A stretch of 8,447 nucleotides of DNA from CAYMLL01 sp964390645. GTDB taxonomy: Bacteria; Planctomycetota; UBA8108. The position numbers and the translations under genes are program-made. Position 1 is the first letter of the stretch. Each line of letters opens with the position of its first letter. The stretch is from assembly GCA_964390645.1 (NCBI GenBank), contig CAYMLL010000315.1, positions 1 through 8,447 on the forward strand. The letters run 5' to 3'. The notes beneath the pieces were generated by a model that saw only the letters and a list, made by a program, of their open reading frames with translations, ran no database searches and was not told where the DNA came from. Shown piece by piece: positions 1-7,384 of this stretch.

Positions 1-145
1 GGTGACCGAGACCGATCTGTGGCTCGATGTGACTGCCTTCCTCGTCCGGTCCACGGTGGGCGAGGAGTGTCTTCATCGTCTCGAGAGCGCTGCTGTCGAT
101 TCCCTCGTCTTGATGGAAACGATAGACTCCGCAGATTCCGCACAT
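1..145 (-). CDS. asnB: Asparagine synthase (glutamine-hydrolysing)-type amidotransferase, N-terminal part
   Basis: Partial gene, running off the left edge; 48 codons are visible from an ATG at 145-143. The product begins MCGICGVYRF and continues with LLAHRGPDEEGSH. MCGI is the signature start of class II (Ntn-type) glutamine amidotransferases: Cys2 becomes the N-terminal nucleophile that releases ammonia from glutamine once Met is removed. HRGPDE is the conserved segment that follows in AsnB-like enzymes. Full members carry an ATP-pyrophosphatase synthetase domain after about residue 200, which lies outside the window. The start is supported by a GGAGG site 8 nt upstream and by the 4-nt gap after the glycosyltransferase stop codon. 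In polysaccharide clusters such enzymes often amidate sugar carboxylates or serve glycan assembly rather than free asparagine synthesis; which applies here is inference. The amidotransferase call is firm, but the exact subfamily and the gene symbol are less so. Confidence 0.9.
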   Translation of the reverse strand, partial: MCGICGVYRFHQDEGIDSSALETMKTLLAHRGPDEEGSHIEPQIGLGH

Positions 146-149
146 CCCC

Positions 150-1337
150 TTATCCTCCGACGACGGTCTTCTCGCGAGCGTGCTCTCTCCCGCGGAGAGA
201 CTCGTAGAGCTTGATGTACCGCTCGCAGATTACGGCGAGGTATAACTGGCTAACGACTCGCCTGCGAGCGCTCGCGGTGAGCCTCTCTCGAATATCGGCA
301 TCCGAGAGCAGCAGTCTCAAGGACGACGTGAACCGCTTCAGGTAGTCGTCAGCGTCCGCCGCTGGCCGCGTCCGGTAATCCGGTGGCACACCGTCGACGA
401 GGATCGAGTCCTCGTCGGTCGTCAGGATCTCCGGAATGCCTCCCACAGCTGTCGAGACGATCGGTGTTCCGGCGGCCATCGCCTCGAGCAAGGTCATCGG
501 TGTCCCTTCGCTCAGAGACGACAGAGCGAAGACATCGAAGGCTGCGATCAGCTCCGGCGTGTCGCTTCGGTTGCCGAGGAAGTCGACTCTGTCTCCGATG
601 CCGAGCTGTTCGGCCTCTTTCTCGAGACGGTTTCGTTCCGGACCGTCTCCAACGATCACCAGGTTCAAGTCGGCTTGGTGAGTGGAGAGTCGTGCGACGG
701 AGTGCAGTAGCAGGCTCTGGTTCTTGATCGAATCGAGCCGGCCGACCGTGCCGACGATCGTGGCGTCGAGGGGGTCACGGGCTCGCCGCCGAAGCTCCTC
801 ACGTGATCTCCGGCCCGCGGCCGCGAAGCGCTCGACGTCGATGCCGTTGTAGAGAACGTCGACGTTTTCAGGACGGAACCCCTCGACGCGGACGAGACTC
901 TCCTTGACCCCCTGGGAGACCGCCGTGATGCATCGTGCCGTGCCGCCGAAGAGACGATTGAAGATCCTACGTTTCCAGCTCGGGACGTCCGGGAAGAAGC
1001 GGCCATGCTCGGTGAAAACCAGTGGCGTGCGTGCGAAGAGGCCGGCGAGCGCTCCGTAAAGAAAGCAAGTGTACTGATGGGCATGAACGACCTCGAAGCC
1101 GCCGGACCGGACATGCCTCCCGATACGACGCGGCAGGCCGAGATCCCAGCCAGGGCGGCGGCCGTAGAGCGTGATGGGGAACCCCTCCTCACGCAGCTCC
1201 TTGCCGAGCTCGCCCACCTGATCGAGGCAGCCCAGCTCGACCTCGACGTTCGAGTCCCTGAGGTATCGCGCGAGGTGGCAGACCATGACCTCCGTGCCCC
1301 CGATAGGAAGGCCGTGGACGACCAGCAGGACTTTCAA
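150..1337 (-). CDS. Glycosyltransferase family 4 (GT-B fold)
   Basis: Retaining glycosyltransferase of 395 residues, the usual length for GT4, expected to act in the cytoplasm with a nucleotide-sugar donor. The N-terminal Rossmann domain opens with KVLLVVHGLPIGGTEVMV, a glycine-rich loop typical of the family, and has VVHAHQY near residue 85 and FTEHGRF near 110. The linker contains AVSQGVKESL (139-148) and LYNGIDVERF (162-171). The C-terminal donor domain has GTVGRLDSIKNQ (196-207), VIVGDGPERN (228-237) and the EX7E motif, E277 and E285 in SEGTPMTLLEAMAAGTP, followed by VGGIPEIL. The start is TTG at 1337, chosen because its TTGA overlaps the TGA of the upstream gene and GGAG lies 8 nt before it. 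No signal peptide or membrane segment is visible. Acceptor and sugar cannot be predicted. It is followed 4 nt later by the amidotransferase gene in the same operon. Confidence 0.93.
   Translation of the reverse strand: MKVLLVVHGLPIGGTEVMVCHLARYLRDSNVEVELGCLDQVGELGKELREEGFPITLYGRRPGWDLGLPRRIGRHVRSGGFEVVHAHQYTCFLYGALAGLFARTPLVFTEHGRFFPDVPSWKRRIFNRLFGGTARCITAVSQGVKESLVRVEGFRPENVDVLYNGIDVERFAAAGRRSREELRRRARDPLDATIVGTVGRLDSIKNQSLLLHSVARLSTHQADLNLVIVGDGPERNRLEKEAEQLGIGDRVDFLGNRSDTPELIAAFDVFALSSLSEGTPMTLLEAMAAGTPIVSTAVGGIPEILTTDEDSILVDGVPPDYRTRPAADADDYLKRFTSSLRLLLSDADIRERLTASARRRVVSQLYLAVICERYIKLYESLRGREHAREKTVVGG
154..158 (-). promoter_or_regulatory. Ribosome binding site of the amidotransferase gene
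   Basis: On the minus strand GGAGG lies 8 nt before the ATG at 145. It sits inside the last codons of the upstream glycosyltransferase gene, whose TAA is at 152-150. This placement fixes the amidotransferase start and indicates translational coupling of the two genes. Confidence 0.75.
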
Positions 1338-4007
1338 GACAGGATCTCCTTCAGCAGTCGCGCGAAGGATCGTGGGCGAGTCACCAGTCGAGCGATCGCG
1401 ACGAGGGCCCTTGGCGACCTCATGAGTTTCTTGATTCGTGCTCTCTGCGGCAGAAAGACGGTGGGCGATCCGAAGTCGCTGGTTCCTGTCTGTGGGGGCT
1501 CGGGCAGCGGCGGGTCGGTGACGACGCGTCCGTGCTGGGTGCCGCTTCCGAGGAGGATTGCGAGCGGACGTGTGCAGTGCCGTGTATCGAAGCTTGCGAC
1601 GCCGTCGACGGATTCCCGAAAGAACTCCTCGGCTCGGGTCTTGAATCGTTCGCGCAGCGCCTCGGGGCCGTAGACGTAGGCATAGTCGAAGATACAGCTC
1701 TTGCGCATGTCCTGGGCAGGCCAGGTCTCCGTCGGATACTCGACCAGCTCAAAGCGGTCGCGAAACGGCGTCTCGTGGTCGAGCATCCATCGTGCGTAGT
1801 GTGAGAGGCCGGCGCGGGCGTAGTCGAAGGTCTCGTCCCGGTCGTTTCGTTCTGTCTTCAGATCGAGGTACTTGCCGAGGATCTGGAGGAAGACGATGTA
1901 CGACCACCGCGATTCGGGATCGAGCAGGTCAAGGGCTTCGAGATCGTCGTGTGGGTGAATCACTCGCCGGATGATGCTCTCGGCCTTTGCAAGATAGCCT
2001 GCGTCGTCTCGAAGTCGATGCGCGTCGAGGAGCGCGTTGACCGAGTGGCCGGCTCCTCGTCCCGGACCGTGAAACGACGGCTTGAAGGTCGAGCTCGCGA
2101 GTCCTGTTGGCCCGTTGTCGAGGGCGCTCAGCGCCGAGCAGGCTCCGTCGTCCATCGTCACGACCCAGTCAGCCAGACCCAGCACCGTGTCGCGTGCCAG
2201 TGGATCGCCGGTGAGAAAATGGTACTGGAGGAGTCCGCTGGTGTAGTTGTGCTCGTTCGCCGGCCCTCCGCCGTAGGACTGCCCGGACCTCGCTCTGGCA
2301 CAGTCGCCGGTGTAGGTGCGATGCGTCGACCGGCCTGCGTCAGCGTAGTGATCTGTGTGCCAGAAGTAGCCCTGGTTGTACGCGGGCTTGTCGCGCGTCG
2401 TGTGGTAGATGTCGATGTCGATGACGTGACGTGCGAGATCAGCGGCGAGCTCGTGCCACCGGGTGTCGCCGCTGCGTGCGAAGTGGAGCAGCAGTCCGAA
2501 GACGAGGTCGTACTGGTTGTTGTAGTGGGAGACGACCGGCTTCTCGCCATCGAAGTAGGCGTTTTCGTGGTCGGCGGGCATGTCACCGAAATGGCGCCAC
2601 CCGTACTCGTCGATCGTCTCGCGCTTGGCGTGAAAGGAAGTCGGCCCGTCGATGGCGCTGTTGACCAGCCTCACGTACTCCGGATGCGGATCGTCGTCGA
2701 GCGGCACCAGATGCGGAAAGGAGGTCGCCTCGATGTGCCTTCGGGGATCGATGCGAGGGACGAGCGGGGCATGAATCCATCCGAGGCCTGTCGCCACGCT
2801 CTCCTCGCTCGGCCTCTCCACGAGGAAGAAGGCCGTGAACGTCTTCTGCTCACCACCCTGCAGCTCGTGCGTGCCGGTGCCCTGCCGTGCGAGCAGGGCG
2901 ACCCGGATCTCGTCTGCGCGGCACTCCAGAGCCTTGGGGAACTCCTGCCAGAACCGTGGCACGCCGACGCTCAGCCGCCCTCGCCCGTTCTGGAGCGCGA
3001 GCACTGGGCTTGCGCGCCGGACCTCGTCGGTAGCCTCGCCGACCTTGACGCGGCAGCCGCGGAAGCCGCAGCTGATCTTGCCTCGACGATCGACGTGGTT
3101 GCGGAATCTCCAGTTTTCGCCGCCGCTCGAGTCCTGCCGGATTTCGACGGCTTTGCCGTCCGTTCGACTCTCCTCGTCGTCGGGAGTGTTGATCCAGCGG
3201 ATGCTCGATCCCTCCGGGCTGTCGGTCCGAAGGACGAGGCGAAGCTCCCTGAAGAAGATGGAGCCCGCGTCTCCGAGATCCCACCGACCACCCGGGTGTT
3301 TCGCCGCGCGTGGATTGCGCACTGTCAGGTCCATGCGCACGAGTCCCGTACCCGTGAAGAAGCTGACGCGTGAGTCGATCTCACAGAGAGCTCGGTTGCG
3401 CCTGTTGACGAAGCGGCCCCTGCCGTGGAACGTTGTCCGGACGCAGCCCACCGTCTCCACATCCAGAGAATCGAGCCGCGGCTCGAAGACCTCACCTCTC
3501 TCCCCTTCGATCTCGACGCGCGAGTCGGCGATGAAGGCTCGCGTGTCGTTGCCCAGCAGCGCGTCGGTGAAGGGAGCGAAGGCACTGCGTGGCACCCGAA
3601 AGCCGACGTTCCCGACGCCGAGGAGATACGCCGAGTCGGTCTCCTCGAGAGTCGGAGGGTCGTCCTTGTCAGTCTCTTCGTCGTCCGGTTCGAGTCGTAG
3701 CTTCAGAGCCTCCTCGCCGTTCGCTTCGGTGTCGGCGTGAGCGAGCCACTCCACGAGCGCCCAGCGTACGCTACCGTCGGGCCAGCGCTCGAGTGTCGAT
3801 GTCTGGAGTGGAGTGCGGTCGTCCGTTGTCGTGGTCCAGGGAGAGGTCGTCGACGTTCTGGAGCTGGCCTTGCGGAAACGGCACGCCGGCTCGTACGGGC
3901 TCGGTGTGTGACGTCGCGCACGCCTTGGATCGGCGGGCCAGCTCGAGCTCCACGTGGGCAGGAGGGGCGGCGGCGTTGGCGGTTCGGCTCACCGGTGGCG
4001 ACTCCAT
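1334..4007 (-). pseudogene. RIFT-barrel / exo-rhamnogalacturonan lyase-like protein, frameshifted
   Basis: Large gene read in two frames. Frame one starts at ATG 4007, with GGGAG 6 nt upstream, gives 78 codons ending ...TPDIDTRALARR, and stops at TAG 3773-3771. The second frame is open to TGA at 1336-1334 and continues the same protein, with WPDGSVRWALVEW coded from 3784. The joined pattern GVPFPQGQL ... RALAR + WPDGSVRWAL is what I recall from the N-terminus of RIFT-barrel, exo-rhamnogalacturonan-lyase-like proteins. Restoring 8 bp gives 893 aa. Counting from the codon at 3754, a beta-rich half occupies about residues 1-330. An alpha-helical, (alpha/alpha)-barrel-like half has HFGDMPADHENAYFDG (388-403), SHYNNQYDLVFGLLL (409-423), YFWHTDHY (463-470) and SYGGGPANEHNYTSGLL (493-509), rich in His, Tyr, Asn and Asp as in polysaccharide lyases. 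No signal peptide is visible. In this operon a role in trimming or modifying the polymer is likely. A sequencing error remains possible. Family assignment is from memory, with no search. Confidence 0.75.
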
Positions 4008-4027
4008 TCGATTCTCCCGGCTTCACC

Positions 4028-5245
4028 TCAGCCTGTCAGCGCGGTCCATTTCGGAGCCTCGACGCCGAGAGCCATGTGGAAGTTCTCCAGCACCTGGCCA
4101 GCGACATGGTCCCAGGTCTGTCGACGTGCGTACCGCGAGATCGCACGACGGTCCCAGTCGGTGGCGAGTGCTCGTGTAAGTCCGTCGGCGATCGACTCAC
4201 TCGTCCGCTCGACGAGGATACCGTAGTCTGCACTGCAGATGACTTCCGGCGTGCCCCAGACCTTCGTGCCGACGACCGGCGTGCCGCAGGCGAGCGACTC
4301 GAGCAGGACGTTCGCCCAGCCTTCCTTCGAGCTTGCGAGACAGAAGACGTCGGCTGCGTTGTACCAGTCGCGCAGTGTGTGATTCAGCTGCGGTCCGGCA
4401 AGCTTGACGTCGTCCGTCAGCCCATGCGACTCGATGCGTTCTCGGATGGTGGCCGAGTAGTCGCCTTCTTCTCCAGGCCCTCCGACGATGATCAAGTAAG
4501 GCACCTCCGCCTTCTTGCGTCGGATCTGACCGATGGCATCCACGATGATATGGAATCCCTTGCGTTCGACGAGGTGGCCGACGGACAACACGATTCTCCG
4601 ATCGAGTGGCAAGTGGAGACGTTGTCGCGCTTCCAGCCGCGGGCAGGTGTCGAAGACGTCGACATCGACGCCGTTGGAGATCGTCACCGTCTTGCTCTCG
4701 TCGCAGCCGAGCGCGACAGCCGCTTGTCGCAGCGCATCGGCGACGCCGATGACACGATTTGCGCGGCGGAGAGCGTGGCGCACCTGGCGACAGCGCACCG
4801 GGAAGCGGGGCACGTCGTTGACGTCGTGACCGCGTAGGGTGACCGTCAGCGGCTTGCGGAGAAGCCGGGCGAGCAGTGCACAGCCGAAACCGTCCGGAAA
4901 CGCCAGATGGGCGTCGATGAGGTCGAAATCGAACTCCTTGCGTATGCGGCGCGCGACGCGCCATATCGAGAGAAAGAGAAAGAACCCGTCGAGCGGCTTG
5001 AGGACCGCGGGGATCGACAGGAACCGAGGGTACTCGACCTGCATCCCGTCGATCATGTCCGACCTGGGAATCGACTCACGGTGGCGGTACTTCGGCAGCA
5101 ACCCCGCCAGGGGGAACCACGGAATCGGCGACAGTACTCGAACTTCGCACTGTCTCGCGACACGTGAGATGCGGTTGCGGACGAACACCGCATGGACCGG
5201 CGGCGCGCGACTGGGGAACATCGTGCTGACGACGAGAACCTTCAT
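4028..5245 (-). CDS. Glycosyltransferase family 4 (GT-B fold)
   Basis: Glycosyltransferase of 405 residues, normal GT4 length. It begins MKVLVVSTMFPSRAPPVHAVFV, the opening of GT4 enzymes found in exopolysaccharide loci. DLIDAHLAFPDGFGCALLA (108-126), TLRGHDVND (136-144) and NRVIGVADALRQAA (163-176) mark the acceptor domain. ISNGVDVDVF (189-198) begins the donor domain, with SVGHLVERKGFHIIVDAI (221-238), LIIVGGPGEEGDY (251-263) and the EX7E pair E308 and E316 in SKEGWANVLLESLACGTPVVGT. The conserved WGTPEVI follows. It has no export signal, although a hydrophobic patch at 87-94 could let it sit on the membrane. Its ATG overlaps the TGA of the preceding glycosyltransferase by 4 bp (ATGA, 5245-5242), and its own stop lies 20 bp before the lyase-like gene. 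Donor and acceptor are unknown. Confidence 0.94.
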   Translation of the reverse strand: MKVLVVSTMFPSRAPPVHAVFVRNRISRVARQCEVRVLSPIPWFPLAGLLPKYRHRESIPRSDMIDGMQVEYPRFLSIPAVLKPLDGFFLFLSIWRVARRIRKEFDFDLIDAHLAFPDGFGCALLARLLRKPLTVTLRGHDVNDVPRFPVRCRQVRHALRRANRVIGVADALRQAAVALGCDESKTVTISNGVDVDVFDTCPRLEARQRLHLPLDRRIVLSVGHLVERKGFHIIVDAIGQIRRKKAEVPYLIIVGGPGEEGDYSATIRERIESHGLTDDVKLAGPQLNHTLRDWYNAADVFCLASSKEGWANVLLESLACGTPVVGTKVWGTPEVICSADYGILVERTSESIADGLTRALATDWDRRAISRYARRQTWDHVAGQVLENFHMALGVEAPKWTALTG

Positions 5246-6468
5246 GTCGACTCGCAGATCCTCAGGAGCTCTTCCGCCTTGTTCTGCCAGCTCTCGCCTG
5301 CGAGGTAATCGCGGGTGCCCGCGGTGCTCACGTTCCGGTCACCCCGGACCATGCTCTCGATCTCGTCACACCACTCTCCAGCGCTTGCGGAGATCCCCAG
5401 GTGATCCGACAGACGTACTGCCTCGGGGAGAGGCGTCGACAGCACCGGCTTGCCGCTCGCGAGGTACTCCTTGAGCTTCAACGGGTTGATCTTCTCGGTT
5501 AGCGCGTTGATTCGGTAGGGGAGGAGGCAGGCTCTCCAGCCACGCACGATGGACGGGAGATCGTCGTAGGGGACCGATCCCGTCAAGTGTATATTCGGCA
5601 GCGCCTGCAGCGATCTGAGCCGTCCTTCCACGGGACCGGTAAAGACGAACGAGATGTGAGGCATCGTGCGCGCGACTTGCTTCACCAGGTCGCTGTCGGT
5701 GCGCTCGTCGAGGAGGCCGAAGTAGCCGACGCGCGGTTCGGGAATGCTCGCCAGGCATGGGTGCACGTTGCCGGGCAGCGAGCAGGCGGCGAATCTCTCG
5801 ACGTCGACCCCGTGTGTCAGAAGCCATGTCGGGACCTGACTCTCGAAGCGATCGTAGAGAGCTCGCGATGTGCAGACGGCCTTGTCGACCGTGGGCAGCA
5901 GGCGACTCTCCATGTCGAGAATCGCGTCGCGATTCATACCGGGCCATTCGCTGAAATCGTCGACGCAGTAGTACACGACGGAGGTGGCACCGAGCTTCTG
6001 CACTGCGCCGTGGATGTTGGGGACCGTGGTCACCAGGCAGACATCGTCGAGGTCACGATCAGCGAGAGCCCGACGCACCGTATGCTCGACGGAGCGATCG
6101 TTCCACCGTGCGACCGCCCGGGGGCGACGGAAGGGGAGCATCGGTGGCGCGCAGACGGTCACGCCGCACCCCGTGGTGGCGGTGGCGGTGGCGACGAGGC
6201 CGCCGGGAGCTCCGGAGCCCGAGAATTCCGTCACGGCGGCTCCCGATCGGGCGTCGTTTCCCGACGCCCTCGCGCGAGGTGGATCACCTGACAGCATCCT
6301 CGAGACCTTCAGGAGCGCCTTCTTCGCGTCCCCCAGGGACAGTCGGGGGCGACGCATTCCGATCGTGTTCACCCAGACCGTCGGGTGCTCTTTCGAGAGG
6401 ATGCGGAAGATGTGCTGGCAGCTGGATGGATGGACGCCCCAGTCATCGGAGAAGACGAGAAAGTTCAT
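5242..6468 (-). CDS. GT-B glycosyltransferase (GT1/GT4-like, TuaH-type)
   Basis: Product of 408 aa. The frame is open further upstream to about 6945, but ATG 6468 is chosen: MNFLVFSDDWGVHPSSCQHI is a natural Rossmann start, GGAGG lies close before it, and ATGA overlaps the end of the upstream gene. Landmarks are VWVNTIGMRRPRLS (31-44), VCLVTTVPN (143-151), SVVYYCVDDFSEWPGMN (163-179), CTSRALYDRF (199-208), LTHGVDVERF (217-226), RVGYFGLLDERTD (246-258), FVFTGPVEG (274-282), ACLLPYR (313-319) and INPLKLKEYLASGKPVLST (327-345). Glu334 sits where the donor-binding acidic residue of GT-B enzymes is expected. This set resembles TuaH-like glycosyltransferases of capsule and exopolysaccharide loci. 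Residues about 60-105 are a Gly/Ala/Thr/Ser-rich stretch that looks like a disordered insertion, partly coded by a hexanucleotide repeat. Substrate is unknown. Confidence 0.88.
   Translation of the reverse strand: MNFLVFSDDWGVHPSSCQHIFRILSKEHPTVWVNTIGMRRPRLSLGDAKKALLKVSRMLSGDPPRARASGNDARSGAAVTEFSGSGAPGGLVATATATTGCGVTVCAPPMLPFRRPRAVARWNDRSVEHTVRRALADRDLDDVCLVTTVPNIHGAVQKLGATSVVYYCVDDFSEWPGMNRDAILDMESRLLPTVDKAVCTSRALYDRFESQVPTWLLTHGVDVERFAACSLPGNVHPCLASIPEPRVGYFGLLDERTDSDLVKQVARTMPHISFVFTGPVEGRLRSLQALPNIHLTGSVPYDDLPSIVRGWRACLLPYRINALTEKINPLKLKEYLASGKPVLSTPLPEAVRLSDHLGISASAGEWCDEIESMVRGDRNVSTAGTRDYLAGESWQNKAEELLRICEST
6175..6192. repeat. Three tandem GGTGGC hexamers inside a glycosyltransferase gene
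   Basis: GGTGGC occurs three times in a row on the plus strand. Read on the minus strand it encodes the alternating Ala-Thr run (ATATAT, near residues 93-98) within the low-complexity insertion of the glycosyltransferase. Because the unit is 6 bp, copy changes would lengthen or shorten the insertion by two residues without breaking the frame. Confidence 0.85.
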
Positions 6469-6917
6469 ACACCCTCCGACATGGGTCCGGGCAGTGACTC
6501 GTGGAACAGCCCCTTCGTCACCAGACCATCCGGACGGAGGTGCTCGTGAGTCTCTCGAGTGACGTGGTGCTTGATCACCATCGTGAAGTCGACAGAGTTC
6601 AAGAGTGGTTTGTCGTGCTGGAAGACCGCGAGAGTCTCGATGACGACAGCATGGAAAACGGTCCATGTCGTGGTCGCGTCGTGTTCGAGCTCGACGCTTC
6701 TCTGGTCGTTCTTCGCCTTCTCCTTTACGCTCCTGCGGACACGTGTCGTCGAGATGACGATCAGTCCGTGGAGAAGCCCGTAGATTCTGAAAGACGGTCC
6801 GACTGCCGCGATCGGGTAGACCAGGAGCCGGGCGAAATATCTCGGTCTCGCCTCGATTCCGACGTGGCTCCTGAGAATCGTCCCCCCAGGAGAATCTCTC
6901 CCCGGATTCGGGAAAGG
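6465..6917 (-). CDS. Unrecognised protein, 3' part; no visible start codon
   Basis: A minus-strand frame runs from just after a TGA at 6920-6918 to TGA 6467-6465 (150 codons). It reads ...ILRSHVGIEARPRYFARLLV, then YPIAAVGPSFRIYGLLHGLI, and ends ...LVTKGLFHESLPGPMSEGV. Three facts argue that it is real. Its codons strongly prefer G or C at the third position. Its stop overlaps the next gene's ATG as ATGA. The competing frame here gives Arg/Pro/Asp-rich, non-protein-like sequence. A hydrophobic stretch (FARLLVYPIAAVG and IYGLLHGLIVIS) could be one or two membrane segments, followed by a charged tail. The frame has no ATG, GTG or TTG before codon 100 or so; the only early odd option is ATT at 6878, three bases after a G6 run. 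The 5' end may be lost, frameshifted at that G run, or unusually initiated. I do not recognise the family. It would be the first gene of the operon. Confidence 0.6.
   Translation of the reverse strand, partial: PFPNPGRDSPGGTILRSHVGIEARPRYFARLLVYPIAAVGPSFRIYGLLHGLIVISTTRVRRSVKEKAKNDQRSVELEHDATTTWTVFHAVVIETLAVFQHDKPLLNSVDFTMVIKHHVTRETHEHLRPDGLVTKGLFHESLPGPMSEGV
6888..6912. repeat. Two adjacent small inverted repeats
   Basis: GGAGA-ATC-TCTCC (6889-6901) is immediately followed by CCCG-GATT-CGGG (6901-6912). They lie in the first codons of the start-less frame, beside a run of six C on the plus strand (6882-6887). Stems are only 5 and 4 bp, so an RNA or DNA role is uncertain; they may also have promoted a deletion or an indel here. 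Confidence 0.4.
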
Positions 6918-7350
6918 TCAATCGGCCTGACACAGGGCCGAGCAAGTTATCGAGGTTAGCGGAAGTGGTAGCTACCAGTCCTCTCAGACCGTGGAGTGTT
7001 ACCGGGCGAGACAGTACACGGTGAGCTTTTCAGGAACCCGGAGTCGAGGGTGACGAAGCCGACAGAATCGAGAGCTCCATCGTGGGTTCCAGGGGCTTAC
7101 GAAAGCAGAGGGCAGCACGCTCGACGGGACCGAGAGCCGGAACATCCTGATGATCGGCCGCGCCTTTTCGATGAACTCTCCGCCCGTTTCATCCCGGCAA
7201 CTTCATGCCGGTACGTGGGCCCTTCAGCGGCTGGATCTCGGGGCCTCGCACCTCGTGGTTCAGGTGATCGCGGTCGGGATGGACGATACGCCGGGTCTCG
7301 TCGGGGCAGGGCCCGAGGATGACGGCCGACCTCGCCACCCGAATCGCCGC
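6918..7350. other. Gene-free stretch between the polysaccharide operon and the thiC promoter
   Basis: I find no gene that I can support here. Open frames exist on both strands, among them a plus frame from 7150 and a minus frame ending at 7189, but both run on through the promoter and riboswitch at 7351-7512, and neither gives a recognisable protein or a convincing ribosome binding site. The stretch must hold the promoter of the minus-strand operon if that operon starts here, but I see no clear -35/-10 pair. A 12-bp palindrome at 6966-6977 is the only sharp regulatory-looking element. Confidence 0.55.
6966..6977. promoter_or_regulatory. 12-bp perfect palindrome, possible operator
   Basis: TGGTAGCTACCA reads the same on both strands. 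It lies about 50 bp upstream of the open frame that begins the minus-strand operon, where a dimeric repressor or activator could bind. No second copy was noticed in the window. One perfect 12-mer of this kind can occur by chance, so the assignment is tentative. Confidence 0.3.
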
Positions 7351-7379
7351 TTGCCGTTCCGAGGACCGGCGCGTATTCT
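7351..7379 (+). promoter_or_regulatory. Sigma70-like promoter of thiC
   Basis: TTGCCG (7351-7356) and TATTCT (7374-7379) are separated by exactly 17 bp. Each matches the sigma70 consensus hexamer at four of six positions. Transcription would begin near 7385-7387, which is just where the 5' side of the TPP riboswitch begins, and this agreement is the main support. The -10 is not perfect and the true sigma factor is unknown. Confidence 0.6.
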
Positions 7380-7384
7380 GACGC

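Noticed and set aside
1949..3373. Plus-strand open frame of 474 codons
   Set aside because: It lies wholly antisense to the lyase-like gene, whose protein has clear family motifs; GC-rich genes commonly leave long open frames on the opposite strand, and the product is Val/Arg/Ala-rich without motifs.
3771..3795. Programmed ribosomal frameshifting in the lyase-like gene
   Set aside because: No slippery heptamer or shift-prone run precedes the TAG (codons CGA GCG CTG GCC CGA CGG TAG), and a simple repeat-loss indel explains the break.
3737..4837. Plus-strand open frame of 366 codons
   Set aside because: Antisense to the GT4 gene and the lyase-like N-terminus; no ribosome binding site or recognisable motif.
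1..6917. Exosortase/PEP-CTERM (XrtA-type) polysaccharide locus
   Set aside because: The mix of GT4 enzymes with an AsnB-like amidotransferase resembles such loci, but no exosortase, PEP-CTERM protein or PRSK/PrsT-like gene is visible in the window.
6469..6945. Upstream extension of the 408-residue glycosyltransferase to a TTG at 6945 (567 residues)
   Set aside because: The added 159 residues are Arg/Pro/Asp-rich and unlike a glycosyltransferase, while another minus-strand frame over the same bases looks coding and ends in an ATGA overlap with ATG 6468, which has its own GGAGG.
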